A stretch of DNA of 64,000 bases from Corynebacterium flavescens (GTDB taxonomy: Bacteria > Actinomycetota > Actinomycetes > Mycobacteriales > Mycobacteriaceae). The stretch lies in contig NZ_VXKK01000013.1 of assembly GCF_008693105.1 (NCBI RefSeq), forward strand, positions 62,001 to 126,000, in the 5' to 3' direction. Of this stretch, positions 26,043 to 34,712 are shown in pieces. The notes under the pieces are model-generated. The model saw nothing but the letters and a program-made list of their open reading frames with translations. It made no database searches and was not told where the DNA came from. Position 1 is the first letter of the stretch; every line of letters begins with the position of its first letter. The position numbers and the translations under genes were made by a program.

Positions 26043-26834
26043 ATGACAAAGATTGCAGTTTTAGGCGGAGGACAAATCGGAGAAGCCCTAGTTTCAGGGC
26101 TGATAGCAGCGGGTTTCCCGGCTGCGGACGTGGTGGTGACGAACCGCCGCCAAGCGCGGGGCGCCGAGCTGGAGGAGACCTACGGGGTGTCGACCACCAG
26201 CAACAATGAGCAGGCTATCGCGGGTGCGGACTACGTATTCCTGTGCGTCAAGCCCTATGCCATCATCGAGCTCTTGGAGGGTCTGCACCCAGGCAAGGAA
26301 TCGGTATTCATCTCCATGGCCGCGGGCCTGACCCTCAACGCGCTGGAGGCCGCGGTCCCACAGGGCACTCCGGTGATTCGCGTCATGCCCAATACACCCA
26401 TGCTGGTGGGGGCAGGTATGAGCACGCTAGCCCCGGGAACGGCTGTTTCTGAGGAACAGACTGCGCAGGTGGTCAAGCTGCTTGAATCCGTCGGTGAGGT
26501 CGAAGTAATCGCGGACAAGGACATGGATGCCGCCGCGGCGCTGCAAGGCTCGGCTCCGGCGTACTTCTTCCTCATTGCAGAGGCGCTTATCGACGCAGGG
26601 GTACAGCTTGGTCTAACGCGCGATAGCGCCCAGCGCATGGTCACGCAGACAGTAGCCGGCTCGGGCAAGATGCTCACGGATTCCGGCCGTGACCCTGTGA
26701 CCCTGCGTGCCAATGTCACCTCGCCCGGTGGAACAACCGCCGCCGCATTGCGTGAGTTGGAGGAGTCAGGACTGCGCGGAGCCTTCTTCCGTGCTGCTGA
26801 GGCCTGTGCGCAGCGCTCTAAAGAACTTGGTTAG
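26043..26834 (+). CDS. proC: pyrroline-5-carboxylate reductase
   Basis: ProC makes L-proline from pyrroline-5-carboxylate with NAD(P)H. The 263-residue product has the N-terminal Rossmann motif VLGGGQIGEALVSG, the FLCVKPYAI strand, RVMPNTPMLVGAG, and the C-terminal signature VTSPGGTTAAALRELE. I chose ATG 26043 (MTKIAVLG), the usual N-terminus of the family, with GGAGG just upstream; GTG at 26034 would add three residues. Synteny matches Rv0500. Confidence 0.95.
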   Translation: MTKIAVLGGGQIGEALVSGLIAAGFPAADVVVTNRRQARGAELEETYGVSTTSNNEQAIAGADYVFLCVKPYAIIELLEGLHPGKESVFISMAAGLTLNALEAAVPQGTPVIRVMPNTPMLVGAGMSTLAPGTAVSEEQTAQVVKLLESVGEVEVIADKDMDAAAALQGSAPAYFFLIAEALIDAGVQLGLTRDSAQRMVTQTVAGSGKMLTDSGRDPVTLRANVTSPGGTTAAALRELEESGLRGAFFRAAEACAQRSKELG

Positions 26835-26914
26835 AGCGCTTGGCCTGAGTGTTGGGCTAAGGAACTGCCCAAACGGACACAATCCATCGCCAAAGGGCGA
26901 TATGGCGTTACTAT

Positions 26915-26936
26915 CGCCCCCATTTGGGGGCGTTTA
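26915..26936 (+). terminator. probable proC terminator
   Basis: CGCCCCC (26915-26921) pairs with GGGGGCG (26926-26932) around an ATTT loop, followed by TTTAG. The T run is short, so the call is moderate. Confidence 0.6.
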
Positions 26937-27072
26937 GGGCGCGGGTCCTGTGACACCTGTTGCGCGGGGTGTTTCTGGGTGACTTAGGGGGCGAAAGTTA
27001 AGAAAATTGGCTCTTGGGTCGCATTAATCACAAGTTTCACGATAGGCTAGTTAAAGCACGTGCGTGATTGTC

Positions 27073-27094
27073 CTGTAGGAGGGGAAGCCTACAG
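27073..27094 (+). other. hairpin in the leader of the HTH gene
   Basis: CTGTAGG (27073-27079) and CCTACAG (27088-27094) form a perfect 7-base stem. The stem and loop contain AGGAGGGG, a near-ideal ribosome site with no start codon at the right distance. The real start (27125) has its own GAAGGA. The hairpin may affect leader stability or translation. Confidence 0.45.
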
Positions 27095-27124
27095 CGCGTC
27101 GCGAGCTGAAGGATTAGATAAATT

Positions 27125-27313
27125 ATGGCTAATGAAGATAAAGGGACCTTTCTAACCATCGCCGAGGTTGCGGAGATTATGCGCGTCTCAAAGATGACGG
27201 TTTATCGTTTGGTCCATGCGGGCGAGATGCCGGCTGTGCGCGTGGGACGCTCGTTCCGTGTCCATGAGTCCGCCGTCACCGAGTATCTTGAGGCCTCCGT
27301 TTACGGGGCCTAA
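27125..27313 (+). CDS. excisionase-family (MerR-type) helix-turn-helix protein
   Basis: A 62-residue DNA-binding protein: FLTIAEVAEIMRVSKMTVYR is the helix-turn-helix, and VRVGRSFRVHESAVTEYL is the wing and following helix of the excisionase/BldC-like fold. It is conserved between proC and the bS22 gene in actinobacteria (Rv0500A), so despite the family name it is a chromosomal regulator and no sign of a phage. GAAGGA precedes the ATG. The 290 bases upstream hold the proC terminator, a leader hairpin, and probably the promoter around 27040. Confidence 0.88.
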   Translation: MANEDKGTFLTIAEVAEIMRVSKMTVYRLVHAGEMPAVRVGRSFRVHESAVTEYLEASVYGA

Positions 27314-27378
27314 CAAGTACTGCTAAGTAAGTACTGCAACCGGTACTGGGATGCGAAGAAAGCCGCATCATTAGGCAG

Positions 27379-27426
27379 CGCCCACCACTGTAGATCCGCT
27401 GGGTCCGCGGTGGTGGGCGTTGTTTA
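27379..27426 (+). terminator. terminator after the HTH gene
   Basis: CGCCCACCAC (27379-27388) pairs with GTGGTGGGCG (27410-27419), and the right arm is followed by TTGTTTAT. The stem is 10 bases and GC-rich. Confidence 0.8.
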
Positions 27427-27508
27427 TGCCTTCTTAAGGCCGTGCTCATGGCATGCACGAGCATTGCTTTAATGCCGACCCGCTTTTGGAGCTGGGACAT
27501 AGCCTAGG

Positions 27509-27514
27509 TATGAT
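27509..27514 (+). promoter_or_regulatory. -10 box of the bS22 gene
   Basis: TATGAT matches the corynebacterial extended consensus closely, and TTGGAG lies 17 bases upstream (27486-27491). Transcription from here would give a leader of about 140 bases before the bS22 start. Confidence 0.5.
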
Positions 27515-27622
27515 GGGGAGCATTCGTGTCGACACCCGCGCCTGTGTCTTTCCAGCTGCATACGCGGCTGGGGTTGCTTAGAGTGCACCTTTGCGGCCAT
27601 TTCCGGGCTACTGTCGGCAGGT

Positions 27623-27636
27623 TTAGTACGTACTAA
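27623..27636. promoter_or_regulatory. 14-base palindrome in the bS22 leader
   Basis: TTAGTACGTACTAA is a perfect palindrome 24 bases before the bS22 start. Its TTAGTAC half-site is the same as that in the repeats upstream of fadD copy 1. Confidence 0.45.
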
Positions 27637-27659
27637 CTGCGAAAGTGAGGAAACCAGTA

Positions 27660-27761
27660 ATGGGTTCTGTTATTAAGAAGCGCCGCAAGCGCATGTCCAA
27701 GAAGAAGCACCGCAAGATGCTGCGCCGTACTCGCGTGCAGCGTCGTAAGCTCGGCAAGTAA
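27660..27761 (+). CDS. small ribosomal subunit protein bS22
   Basis: A 33-residue, very basic protein ([19 protein letters not shown], then [14 protein letters not shown]). It is the AURKAIP1/COX24-domain protein of actinobacteria (Rv0500B position), seen in mycobacterial ribosome structures as bS22 near the decoding centre of the 30S subunit. The reading frame is only 34 codons but has GTGAGGAAA upstream, a promoter and a terminator of its own. The sequence is almost identical to the mycobacterial protein as I recall it. Confidence 0.88.
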   Translation: MGSVIKKRRKRMSKKKHRKMLRRTRVQRRKLGK

Positions 27762-27781
27762 GAGCTTCTTCTCTAATGCCT

Positions 27782-27820
27782 CGGCAGTCTTTTCCTCGTG
27801 GATGAGACTGCCGGGGCCTT
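27782..27820 (+). terminator. terminator after the bS22 gene
   Basis: CGGCAGTCT (27782-27790) pairs with AGACTGCCG (27805-27813) around a 14-base loop that starts with TTTCC; GGGGCCTT follows. It may also serve the convergent HAD gene. Confidence 0.65.
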
Positions 27821-27860
27821 AGTGCGTTTCTGGGGCGGAGAAGAGGTTGCAGTGAGCTAT

Positions 27861-28982
27861 CTACCGCCGTAGCCAGCGCCATGAGCCATAGGAGAGAGCG
27901 CCGGTGACGAGGGCGGGCAGGCCGTAGGAGCGGATGGCACGGCGGATGGAGCGGTAGTCGCGCACGAGCCAGCCGCGCTCCTCAGCAATACGGCGCAGCT
28001 TGCGGTCAGGGTTAATGGCGACGGCAGTGCCCACCATGGAGAGCATGGGGACGTCATTGGCGGAGTCTGAGTAGGCGGTGCAACGCTCGAGATCGAGGCC
28101 TTCGATGGTGGCCAGCGCAGCCACGGCGTGGGTCTTGCCCGGGCCGTGGAGGATGTCACCCACGAGGCGCCCGGTGAACTTGCCGTCCTTGACCTCCGCA
28201 ACGGTGCCGAGGGCGCCGGTGAAGCCGAATCGGCGAGCAAGGATCTGTGCCAGCTGCACGGGGGTGGCGGTGACGAGCCAGACCTGCTGCCCGGCGGCTA
28301 GGTGCATTTGGGCGAGCTGATTGGTGCCGGGGTAGGCGCGGCGAGCCAAGGAGGCGTCCACGATCTCCTCACAGAGCTCGGTGAGATCCTCCACGCTGCG
28401 GCCTTTGACAAACTCCAAGGCTTGGGTGCGTCCGGCGGCAACATCGGCGGCGTTCTCGGAGCCGGAGACCCGGAACTTGAGCTGTTTCCACGCCACCGGC
28501 AGGATCTCGGAGAGCTTGAAGTAGCGCTTGCGGGCGAGCCCGAAGGCGAACTCCACCAGCGAGGAGCCCTGGATGAGGGTGTTATCCACGTCGAAGAAGG
28601 CAGCGGCGCCGACATCCTCAGGAACGTCCGGATCGGGGGCGGTGAGCCGCTGGCTGCCAGCCGCAGCATAGGAGCCGGAGACGGAATCCACCCCGGAGGC
28701 GAAGGACTCCAGGTCAATGCCGAAGACCTCCAGCGCGGCCGCCGCAGCTGCTTCGCCCGCCTCTTTCTGAGACTTCTCATCCACGGGTGGGAGCGCCTGG
28801 GTTTCCAAGAAGTTGCGCAGGTTTCCACGCGAGGCCGTCCAGTTAGCCAAGAAGGCCCGGGGCGACTCAGGGAATCCGGGGGGTTGCGGGGAGGAGGCTG
28901 GCACGAGGAGAGGAAACAGCTTTCGTTTTCGGGATAGGTGATATCGGGATACGTGGTCGAGATACCTTACTGACGTGCCCAT
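27861..28982 (-). CDS. HAD-IB family phosphatase, SerB1-like
   Basis: A 373-residue protein. Residues 1-120 are a poorly conserved Ala/Pro/Ser-rich extension. The HAD domain follows: motif [12 protein letters not shown] (nucleophile Asp131, Asp133), motif II VTATP, and motif [14 protein letters not shown] after a conserved GPGKTHAV lysine. A C-terminal hydrophobic stretch with Trp may touch the membrane. The group is annotated as phosphoserine phosphatase-like (SerB1, Rv0505c), but substrate specificity within HAD-IB is loose and could be another phosphomonoester. The start ATG 28982 faces the glutaredoxin-like gene across 49 bases. Confidence 0.8.
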   Translation of the reverse strand: MGTSVRYLDHVSRYHLSRKRKLFPLLVPASSPQPPGFPESPRAFLANWTASRGNLRNFLETQALPPVDEKSQKEAGEAAAAAALEVFGIDLESFASGVDSVSGSYAAAGSQRLTAPDPDVPEDVGAAAFFDVDNTLIQGSSLVEFAFGLARKRYFKLSEILPVAWKQLKFRVSGSENAADVAAGRTQALEFVKGRSVEDLTELCEEIVDASLARRAYPGTNQLAQMHLAAGQQVWLVTATPVQLAQILARRFGFTGALGTVAEVKDGKFTGRLVGDILHGPGKTHAVAALATIEGLDLERCTAYSDSANDVPMLSMVGTAVAINPDRKLRRIAEERGWLVRDYRSIRRAIRSYGLPALVTGALSYGSWRWLRR

Positions 28983-29031
28983 AGTATCCTCTTTAATCTA
29001 ACCTTGATACCGGTAGAGGAGAACCCCGTAT

Positions 29032-29274
29032 ATGGCACGTCGGATAGTGGAATTTATGGTGCGCACTGGCTGCGGATCGTGCAGCCGCGTCTATGAGCAG
29101 ATCCTTCCCGTGGTCGAGGCAGCGGGGGCAACGCTTCAGGTGCGCAATGTGGAGGAAGAAAAAGAACTGAATATGGAGTACGGGGATCGCGTTCCAGTAG
29201 TGGTCATAGACGGCGAAGAGTTCGCGTGCTGGGAAGTGGAGAACGCTGAGTTGGCTGCTGAGCTGGCGCGCTGA
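29032..29274 (+). CDS. glutaredoxin-like (DUF836) thiol protein
   Basis: An 80-residue thioredoxin-fold protein with a CGSC redox motif at residues 14-17 (VRTGCGSCSRVYEQ) and the cis-proline in DRVPVVVIDG. Size and motif fit the short DUF836/glutaredoxin-like family found just before hemA in actinobacteria (Rv0508). It may act as a small dithiol reductant in the cytoplasm. AGGAGAA lies upstream of the ATG. A GC-rich region with inverted repeats (about 29320-29390) separates it from hemA. Confidence 0.85.
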   Translation: MARRIVEFMVRTGCGSCSRVYEQILPVVEAAGATLQVRNVEEEKELNMEYGDRVPVVVIDGEEFACWEVENAELAAELAR

Positions 29275-29413
29275 GTCGGGGGAAGAAGAGGTATTTCTGC
29301 GGGTTTATGAATACAATTGCGGAAATGGCTGGCGCGCCAGCAAGCGGCGCGGCCGGCAGCCTGCGTCAGACGCGGCGCGCTGGGTTTCGGATTTTCCCAG
29401 TAAACCAGGTAGT

Positions 29414-29440
29414 CTTTTGGTTGATTTCGATCAATCAAAG
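29414..29440 (+). promoter_or_regulatory. hairpin upstream of the hemA ribosome site
   Basis: TTGAT (29421-29425) and ATCAA (29430-29434) form a stem with a TTCG loop, extended by CTTT (29414-29417) against AAAG (29437-29440). It ends 16 bases before the hemA GGAGG. It could be an RNA hairpin or a DNA operator; no known consensus is matched. Confidence 0.4.
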
Positions 29441-29467
29441 GATTGATGTGACTGTGGAGGAATGTGC

Positions 29468-30850
29468 ATGAGTGTGCTCGTCGTGGGGATGTCCCACCAG
29501 TCGGCACCGGTAGCGCTGCTAGAAAAGTTAAGCATGGACCCGGCGGTACAAAACAACGCCTGCGGGATGCTCATCCACTCCGGCTCTTTGTCGGAGGCGA
29601 TGATCATCTCCACGTGCAACCGCCTGGAAGTCTATACGGTGACCAACTCCTTTCACACGGGAGTACAAGACGTGGTGCGTACCCTCACGGAGATCTCCGG
29701 TGTAGAGGAAGACGCGCTGCGTAGTTATCTCTACGTTCGCTACGCCGATGCCGCCGCAGAGCACCTCATGACCGTCACCGCTGGACTGGATTCCATGGTC
29801 ATGGGTGAACAGCAGATCATCGGCCAGGTACGCACGGCCTATCAGCTGGCCGCGGATCAAGGCACGGTGGGGCCACGCATCCATTCGCTGGCGCAGTCGG
29901 CGCTGCATGCCGGCAAGCGCGTGCATACGGAGACCAGCATCGATGAGGCAGGTGTCTCGATGGTCTCTTTCGCCTTCGATCAGGCGCTACAACGCATGGG
30001 CGTCAAAGATCTAAGCGGCAAGAAGGTTCTCGTTCTCGGTGCCGGTGCCATGGCTTCCCTGGCGGCTACGCACGCTGGCAAGCTGGGCGCGGCCGAATTG
30101 GTCGTGGCCAACCGCACGCGCGATCGCGCCGAGCGCCTCGCCAGCCATGCTAGGCAGGCCGGGGTGGCAGCGCGCGTCGTTGACTTTGGGGATCGGGCCC
30201 GTGCCCTAGGCCAGGTCGATATGGCGATCTCCGCCACGGGAGCGCAGAACTTCACCATTCGCGCCCAGGATATTCCAGTCCTTCCGGCGCGCGCCAAGCT
30301 CATGCTCGTTGATCTATCGCTGCCGCGTGACATCGATGACGCCGTCGCCGAGCGCCCAGGCGCTGATCTGGTCAACATTGAAAGGCTCAGCCGTTCCCTC
30401 AATGCAGCGGATACAGACGTTGCCGCAGGTACGAGCCCGCATGCGCAGGCGCGGCGGATAGTCAACGAGGAGCTCGAGGCTTATGCCTCCGCGCAACGCG
30501 TGCGTGACGTGGTTCCGGCGGTCTCCGCGCTGCGTCGGCGCGCTGCCGATCTGGTGGCGTGCGAGGTAGCTCGGCTCGAGCAGAAGCATCCGGAGCTCGA
30601 TGAGAAGCAGGTGGGGGACATGAACATGGCCCTCAAACGCGTCGTCGACAAGCTCCTGCACGAGCCCACAGTGCGGGCCAAGAAGCTCGCTGCCGCCTCG
30701 GGAACCGTCAGCCACGAACGCGCCCTCCAGGAGCTCTTCGGGCTCCAGCTCGAGGGCAGTGGGGTATCAGTTCCCGCGGATCAGCTGCCGGATTTGGGCC
30801 CCACAAATACCGTCCAGCCCCTGCCCCTCAAGACTCAGAAAGAAGCCTAG
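29468..30850 (+). CDS. hemA: glutamyl-tRNA reductase
   Basis: HemA reduces glutamyl-tRNA to glutamate-1-semialdehyde with NADPH, the first and regulated step of C5-type tetrapyrrole synthesis. The start ATG 29468 lies 7 bases after GGAGG and puts the catalytic cysteine of MIISTCNRLEVY exactly at position 50; ATG 29462 would be too close to the ribosome site. Other motifs: MGEQQIIGQVR, the Rossmann loop VLGAGAMASLAA, and LVDLSLPRDID. The C-terminal dimerisation helix is complete. hemC starts directly after the stop, so the two form an operon. Confidence 0.96.
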   Translation: MSVLVVGMSHQSAPVALLEKLSMDPAVQNNACGMLIHSGSLSEAMIISTCNRLEVYTVTNSFHTGVQDVVRTLTEISGVEEDALRSYLYVRYADAAAEHLMTVTAGLDSMVMGEQQIIGQVRTAYQLAADQGTVGPRIHSLAQSALHAGKRVHTETSIDEAGVSMVSFAFDQALQRMGVKDLSGKKVLVLGAGAMASLAATHAGKLGAAELVVANRTRDRAERLASHARQAGVAARVVDFGDRARALGQVDMAISATGAQNFTIRAQDIPVLPARAKLMLVDLSLPRDIDDAVAERPGADLVNIERLSRSLNAADTDVAAGTSPHAQARRIVNEELEAYASAQRVRDVVPAVSALRRRAADLVACEVARLEQKHPELDEKQVGDMNMALKRVVDKLLHEPTVRAKKLAAASGTVSHERALQELFGLQLEGSGVSVPADQLPDLGPTNTVQPLPLKTQKEA

Positions 30851-31735
30851 ATGTTCAAGATCGGTACCCGAGGTTCCAAACTTGCCACCACCCAGTCGGG
30901 GCATGTGCAACAGTGGCTGGAGGAGGCGGGGCACCCTGCCGAGCTGCACATCGTTACCACTGCGGGGGATACCAATATGGCCCCCGTCGAGCGTATCGGC
31001 GTGGGCGTGTTTACCCAGGCGCTGCGGGAGGCGCTGGACAAGGGCGAGTGCGATATTGCGGTGCATTCCTTCAAGGATCTGCCCACCGCCCCCGATGAGC
31101 GTTTCCGGCTGGTTGTTCCCCGCCGCGCTGATTCCCGCGAGGCCCTGGTGGCGCGCGATGGAATGCGCCTGCAGGACCTGCCGCAGGGCGCGCGGGTGGG
31201 AACCTCGGCACCGCGTCGCATTAGCCAGCTCAAGGCGCTGCGCCCGGATCTGGATATTCGCCCCCTGCGTGGCAACATCGACACCCGCATGTCGAAGGTG
31301 ACCGATGGTGAGCTCGACGCCGTGGTCTTGGCCTATGCGGGGCTGATGCGCGCGGACTACCAGGATCGCGCCACCGAGGTCTTTGACCCAGAAGTATTCA
31401 TGCCGGCTCCGGCCCAGGGCGCACTGGCCTTGGAGGCCAAGATTGGTACCGCCGCCGCTGCCGCCTTGGATGAATTGGTTGATACCGCGGCCACCTTTGC
31501 CGCGGTGGGAGAGCGCACAGTGCTCTCTCGCCTGGAGGCGGGTTGTACTGCTCCGGTAGCGGCTACCTCGCACTGGGAGGGCGAGGAACTCGTGGTGCGC
31601 GGGGGAGTCTTCGCCCTCGATGGTTCGCGGCAGATTCTGGCCACGGCGCGCGGTGCGGCGGAGTCGGCGGCAGAACTAGGCCGCGGGGTCTCCGAGGAGC
31701 TTTTTGCCCATGGGGCCGCCGAGATCCTGCAGTGA
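30851..31735 (+). CDS. hemC: porphobilinogen deaminase (hydroxymethylbilane synthase)
   Basis: HemC polymerises four porphobilinogen units to hydroxymethylbilane. The 294-residue product has the N-terminal [32 protein letters not shown], and the cofactor-binding cysteine Cys232 in [11 protein letters not shown] that carries the dipyrromethane primer. The ATG abuts the hemA stop codon without a gap. A 241-base region with complex inverted repeats follows before hemD, which breaks the otherwise tight heme operon. Confidence 0.96.
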   Translation: MFKIGTRGSKLATTQSGHVQQWLEEAGHPAELHIVTTAGDTNMAPVERIGVGVFTQALREALDKGECDIAVHSFKDLPTAPDERFRLVVPRRADSREALVARDGMRLQDLPQGARVGTSAPRRISQLKALRPDLDIRPLRGNIDTRMSKVTDGELDAVVLAYAGLMRADYQDRATEVFDPEVFMPAPAQGALALEAKIGTAAAAALDELVDTAATFAAVGERTVLSRLEAGCTAPVAATSHWEGEELVVRGGVFALDGSRQILATARGAAESAAELGRGVSEELFAHGAAEILQ

Positions 31736-31765
31736 TGGTTTCTGCAATGGTTTCTGCGTTAATTT

Positions 31766-31870
31766 CACCTTTAAGCGTTAATAAATTAAGGTGTACCTAG
31801 CATACAATCATTGCTTCCCAATGATTCGGTCCACCTTAAGGGCATCCCAGGACGTTTGACCTGGGATTTT
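31766..31870 (+). promoter_or_regulatory. nested inverted repeats with a terminator-like hairpin between hemC and hemD
   Basis: Three related boxes occur: CACCTTTAA (31766-31774), TTAAGGTG (31786-31793) and CACCTTAA (31832-31839). The middle box can pair with either flank. Inside the second pair lies a perfect stem AATCATTG (31806-31813) / CAATGATT (31819-31826). It is followed by ATCCCAGG (31844-31851) / CCTGGGAT (31860-31867) and TTTTG, a terminator-like hairpin. A TACAAT -10 hexamer sits at 31803-31808. The layout allows a transcription switch, or a hemC terminator plus hemD promoter with an operator such as AGGTGTACCT. Confidence 0.55.
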
Positions 31871-31976
31871 GTCCGTTATGTACTGATTTCGCACCCCGCC
31901 CGCTGGCTTCAGGGCAAACGTCGCACTCGATCATCTCCGCGCGTGACGCCTGAGTCCCGATTTAGAAAAGAACCTT

Positions 31977-33686
31977 ATGAGCAATGCCGTGCCCGAGAAC
32001 CAGCCCAAACTGGGGAACCCCGAGCTGGGAAAGATCATCTTTGTCGGTGCTGGCCCAGGCAATCCTGACTTATTGACCGTTCGTGCACGGGAAGTTTTGG
32101 CCTCCACGGCCGTGGCCATCGTGGAGCCCGAGGTCCTCGGCTCCGTCCGCGAGATCATTGCCTCCGCCGTCCCAGTTCCCAAGGAGTTGGTTGACGCCGC
32201 CGAGGAAGAATACGCACGCATGTGCGCCGCGGCTAAAGAGGCAGGCGCGCGCCGCAAGCCACCGCGTCCGGCAGAACCCACTGCGGCAGTTATCCATGTC
32301 CAAGAAGGGGTTCCCGGCGAGGACATCGTTCCCCAGCTGTGCGCGGCCTTGGAAGAGGCACAGGGGGGCGACGTTATCCGTCTCGTGGCCGGAAACCCGC
32401 TCAACAGGGATTCCATTAAGGCGGAGATCAACGCGGTTGCCTCCGCGGGCCTGGAGTTCCAGGTTGTACCCGGTATGTCCCTTCCTTCTACCGTGCCTTC
32501 TTTTGCCGGTCTCGCGCTGGGCTCGACCTATACCGAGGCGGATGTCACCGGCGGGGCCGATTGGGAAGCGCTGGCCAATGCCACCCAGCCCATAGTTCTG
32601 CAGGCCACCGCAGCGGATCTTCCGCTCATCTCCGCGAAGTTGCAGGAGTTTGGGATGCCGGCTGATACCGAGGCCTATGTCACCGTGCATGGCACCACTC
32701 GGTTGCAGCGCACCCATGAGACCACGCTGGGAACGTTGGGCAAGCTCGATGCCGAGCTCAGCGGTAGCCTCGTCGTGACGCTGGGCCGCAGTTTCGATGA
32801 TCGCTCCAAGTACTCGTGGTGGGAAAACCGTCCGCTCTACGGCTGGCGCGTGCTCGTCCCGCGCACGAAGGAGCAGGCAGCGGCCATGTCCGCCCGCTTG
32901 GCTGGCTACGGGGCTATTCCGCAGTCGGTGCCCACGATTTCCGTGGAGCCCCCGCGCAACCCCGCGCAGATGGAGCGCGCCATCAAGGGAATCGTCGAGG
33001 GCCGCTACAAGTGGATAGTTTTTACCTCCGTCAACGCCGTCACGGCCGTATGGCGCAAGATCGCCGAGCTCGGCTTGGACGCGCGTGACTTCGCTGGCGT
33101 TCACCTCGCCGCGGTGGGGCAGAAGACGGCGGATGCCGTCCGCGCCAAGGGTATGGTTCCGGAGCTGCTTCCCCCAGCCGCCAAGCAGAATGCCGAAGGC
33201 TTGGTTGAGGTATTCCCCAACTACGTCGAGGACATCGATGCGGTGGGTCGCGTGCTTCTTCCGCGCGCTGACATTGCAGGCGAGGCCCTGGTTACTGGGC
33301 TAGAGGAGCTGGGCTGGGAGGTCGATGATGTCGTGGCTTATCGCACGGTTCGCGCCGCGCCGCCTTCGGCCGAGATCCGGGACATGATCAAGTCCGGCGG
33401 ATTCGACGCGGTGGCCTTTACCTCGGGCTCTACCGTGCGCAACCTCGTCGGTATAGCCGGTAAGCCCCATACCCGTACCATCATCGCTTGCATTGGCCCC
33501 TCCACCAAGGCGGCGGCTGAGGAGATGGGTCTGCGCGTTGACGTGGTGCCCGAGGTTGCGGATGTGCCCTCGCTTATCGACGGTCTTGCTGAGCACGTCG
33601 CAGCCCTCCGCGCCGCCGGAAACCTTCCCGCGCCCCGCAAGAAGCGTCGTTCGCGCAAGAAGGCTACTAAGGTCGAGAAGGCATAG
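31977..33686 (+). CDS. hemD: HemD: uroporphyrinogen-III synthase fused to a methyltransferase-like domain
   Basis: A 569-residue two-domain protein. Residues 15-265 resemble uroporphyrinogen-III C-methyltransferase, with [15 protein letters not shown] at the N-terminus. The usual GGDP loop reads [11 protein letters not shown], and an Ala/Glu/Pro-rich insertion lies near residues 75-105, so this domain may not be an active methylase. Residues 285-545 form the HemD domain ([31 protein letters not shown]), which closes hydroxymethylbilane to uroporphyrinogen III. The fusion is usual in actinobacteria (Rv0511). A Lys/Arg-rich tail ends it. hemB follows after 34 bases with a good AAAGGAG. Confidence 0.9.
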   Translation: MSNAVPENQPKLGNPELGKIIFVGAGPGNPDLLTVRAREVLASTAVAIVEPEVLGSVREIIASAVPVPKELVDAAEEEYARMCAAAKEAGARRKPPRPAEPTAAVIHVQEGVPGEDIVPQLCAALEEAQGGDVIRLVAGNPLNRDSIKAEINAVASAGLEFQVVPGMSLPSTVPSFAGLALGSTYTEADVTGGADWEALANATQPIVLQATAADLPLISAKLQEFGMPADTEAYVTVHGTTRLQRTHETTLGTLGKLDAELSGSLVVTLGRSFDDRSKYSWWENRPLYGWRVLVPRTKEQAAAMSARLAGYGAIPQSVPTISVEPPRNPAQMERAIKGIVEGRYKWIVFTSVNAVTAVWRKIAELGLDARDFAGVHLAAVGQKTADAVRAKGMVPELLPPAAKQNAEGLVEVFPNYVEDIDAVGRVLLPRADIAGEALVTGLEELGWEVDDVVAYRTVRAAPPSAEIRDMIKSGGFDAVAFTSGSTVRNLVGIAGKPHTRTIIACIGPSTKAAAEEMGLRVDVVPEVADVPSLIDGLAEHVAALRAAGNLPAPRKKRRSRKKATKVEKA

Positions 33687-33720
33687 ATTTTCCTCAACCT
33701 CGCTCAAAGGAGTAATACCA

Positions 33721-34704
33721 GTGAGCACTTTCCCCAATCGTCGTCCCCGCCGCCTGCGCCAGTCCGCGGCCCTCCGCGAGTTGGTCGCGGAGACCACCTT
33801 GCGCCCGGCGGACTTTATCCTCCCGATGTTCATCGTTGATGGGATCGACGCGCCGCGTGAGATTCCCTCCATGCCGGGGGTTTATCAGCACACCATCGAT
33901 TCCTTGAAGCGCGCCGCCCACGAGGCGCTCGACGCGGGCGTGAAGTGCGTTGACCTTTTCGGCGTGCCGCTCGATGAGGATAAGGATGAAACCGGTTCGG
34001 CCGCGTGGCAGCCGGATGGAATCCTCAACCTGGGCATCAGCGCGCTGCGGCAGGAATTTGGGGATGATCTCATCGTCATGTCCGATACCTGCCTCGATGA
34101 GTTCACCTCCCACGGGCACTGCGGAGTGCTCGATGAGAAGGGTCGCGTGGATAATGACGCCACCGTCAAGCTCTATCAGGATATGGCGCGTTCGCAGGCC
34201 CGCGCCGGCGCTCACATGGTGAGCCCCTCCGGGATGATGGATGGCCAGGTTGCCGCCATTCGTCGCAACTTGGACGAGGCCGGCCACGAGGATGTGGCCA
34301 TCATGGCCTACTCGGCGAAGTATGCCTCGGCATTCTTCGGCCCCTTCCGCGACGCGGTGGGATCTTCCTTGGAGGGCGATCGCCGTACCTACCAGCAAGA
34401 TCCCCGCAACTTCCGGGAGTCCCTCCTCGAGGCGCAGCTCGACTTCGAGGAAGGCGCCGACATTGTTATGGTCAAGCCGGGGCTGCCCTACCTCGACGTG
34501 CTCTCCGCTGTTGCGGAGACCTCGCCGGTGCCGGTTTCGGTCTACCAGGTCTCGGGCGAGTATGCGATGATCAAGGCCGCCGGCGCCAACGGTTGGATCG
34601 ACGGCGAGGCAGTTATGATGGAATCCCTGACCGCATTCAAGCGCGCCGGGGCGGATCAGATCCTCACCTACTTCGCCACCGACGCCGCCCGTCTTCTCAA
34701 GTAA
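33721..34704 (+). CDS. hemB: delta-aminolevulinic acid dehydratase (porphobilinogen synthase)
   Basis: HemB condenses two aminolevulinate molecules to porphobilinogen. The 327-residue protein has [10 protein letters not shown], the two active-site lysines Lys200 (YSAKYASAF) and Lys252 ([11 protein letters not shown], the Schiff base), and the allosteric metal region. In the catalytic metal loop, [14 protein letters not shown], the first and third cysteines of the zinc triad are kept but the middle one is Asp, so zinc binding may be weakened or replaced by magnesium. GTG 33721 has AAAGGAG upstream. Confidence 0.95.
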   Translation: MSTFPNRRPRRLRQSAALRELVAETTLRPADFILPMFIVDGIDAPREIPSMPGVYQHTIDSLKRAAHEALDAGVKCVDLFGVPLDEDKDETGSAAWQPDGILNLGISALRQEFGDDLIVMSDTCLDEFTSHGHCGVLDEKGRVDNDATVKLYQDMARSQARAGAHMVSPSGMMDGQVAAIRRNLDEAGHEDVAIMAYSAKYASAFFGPFRDAVGSSLEGDRRTYQQDPRNFRESLLEAQLDFEEGADIVMVKPGLPYLDVLSAVAETSPVPVSVYQVSGEYAMIKAAGANGWIDGEAVMMESLTAFKRAGADQILTYFATDAARLLK

Positions 34705-34712
34705 GGAAAACG

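Larger units (their letters stand above)
27314..27659. other. intergenic region with terminator, promoter and palindromes
   Basis: This gene-free stretch of 346 bases holds two AAGTACTGC direct repeats (27315-27323 and 27329-27337), the terminator of the HTH gene (27379-27419), a TATGAT -10 box (27509-27514) and a 14-base palindrome (27623-27636) in the leader of the bS22 gene. I see no convincing additional coding sequence. Confidence 0.6.

Noticed and set aside
27125..27313. Excisionase-like HTH protein as a sign of a prophage or integrated element
   Set aside because: It is flanked by proC and the bS22 gene as in other actinobacteria; there is no integrase, attachment site or phage gene.
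31789..31798. AGGTGTACCT in the hemC-hemD gap as a DtxR box
   Set aside because: Outside the 10-base palindrome it matches the 19-base consensus poorly; kept only as a possible operator core.
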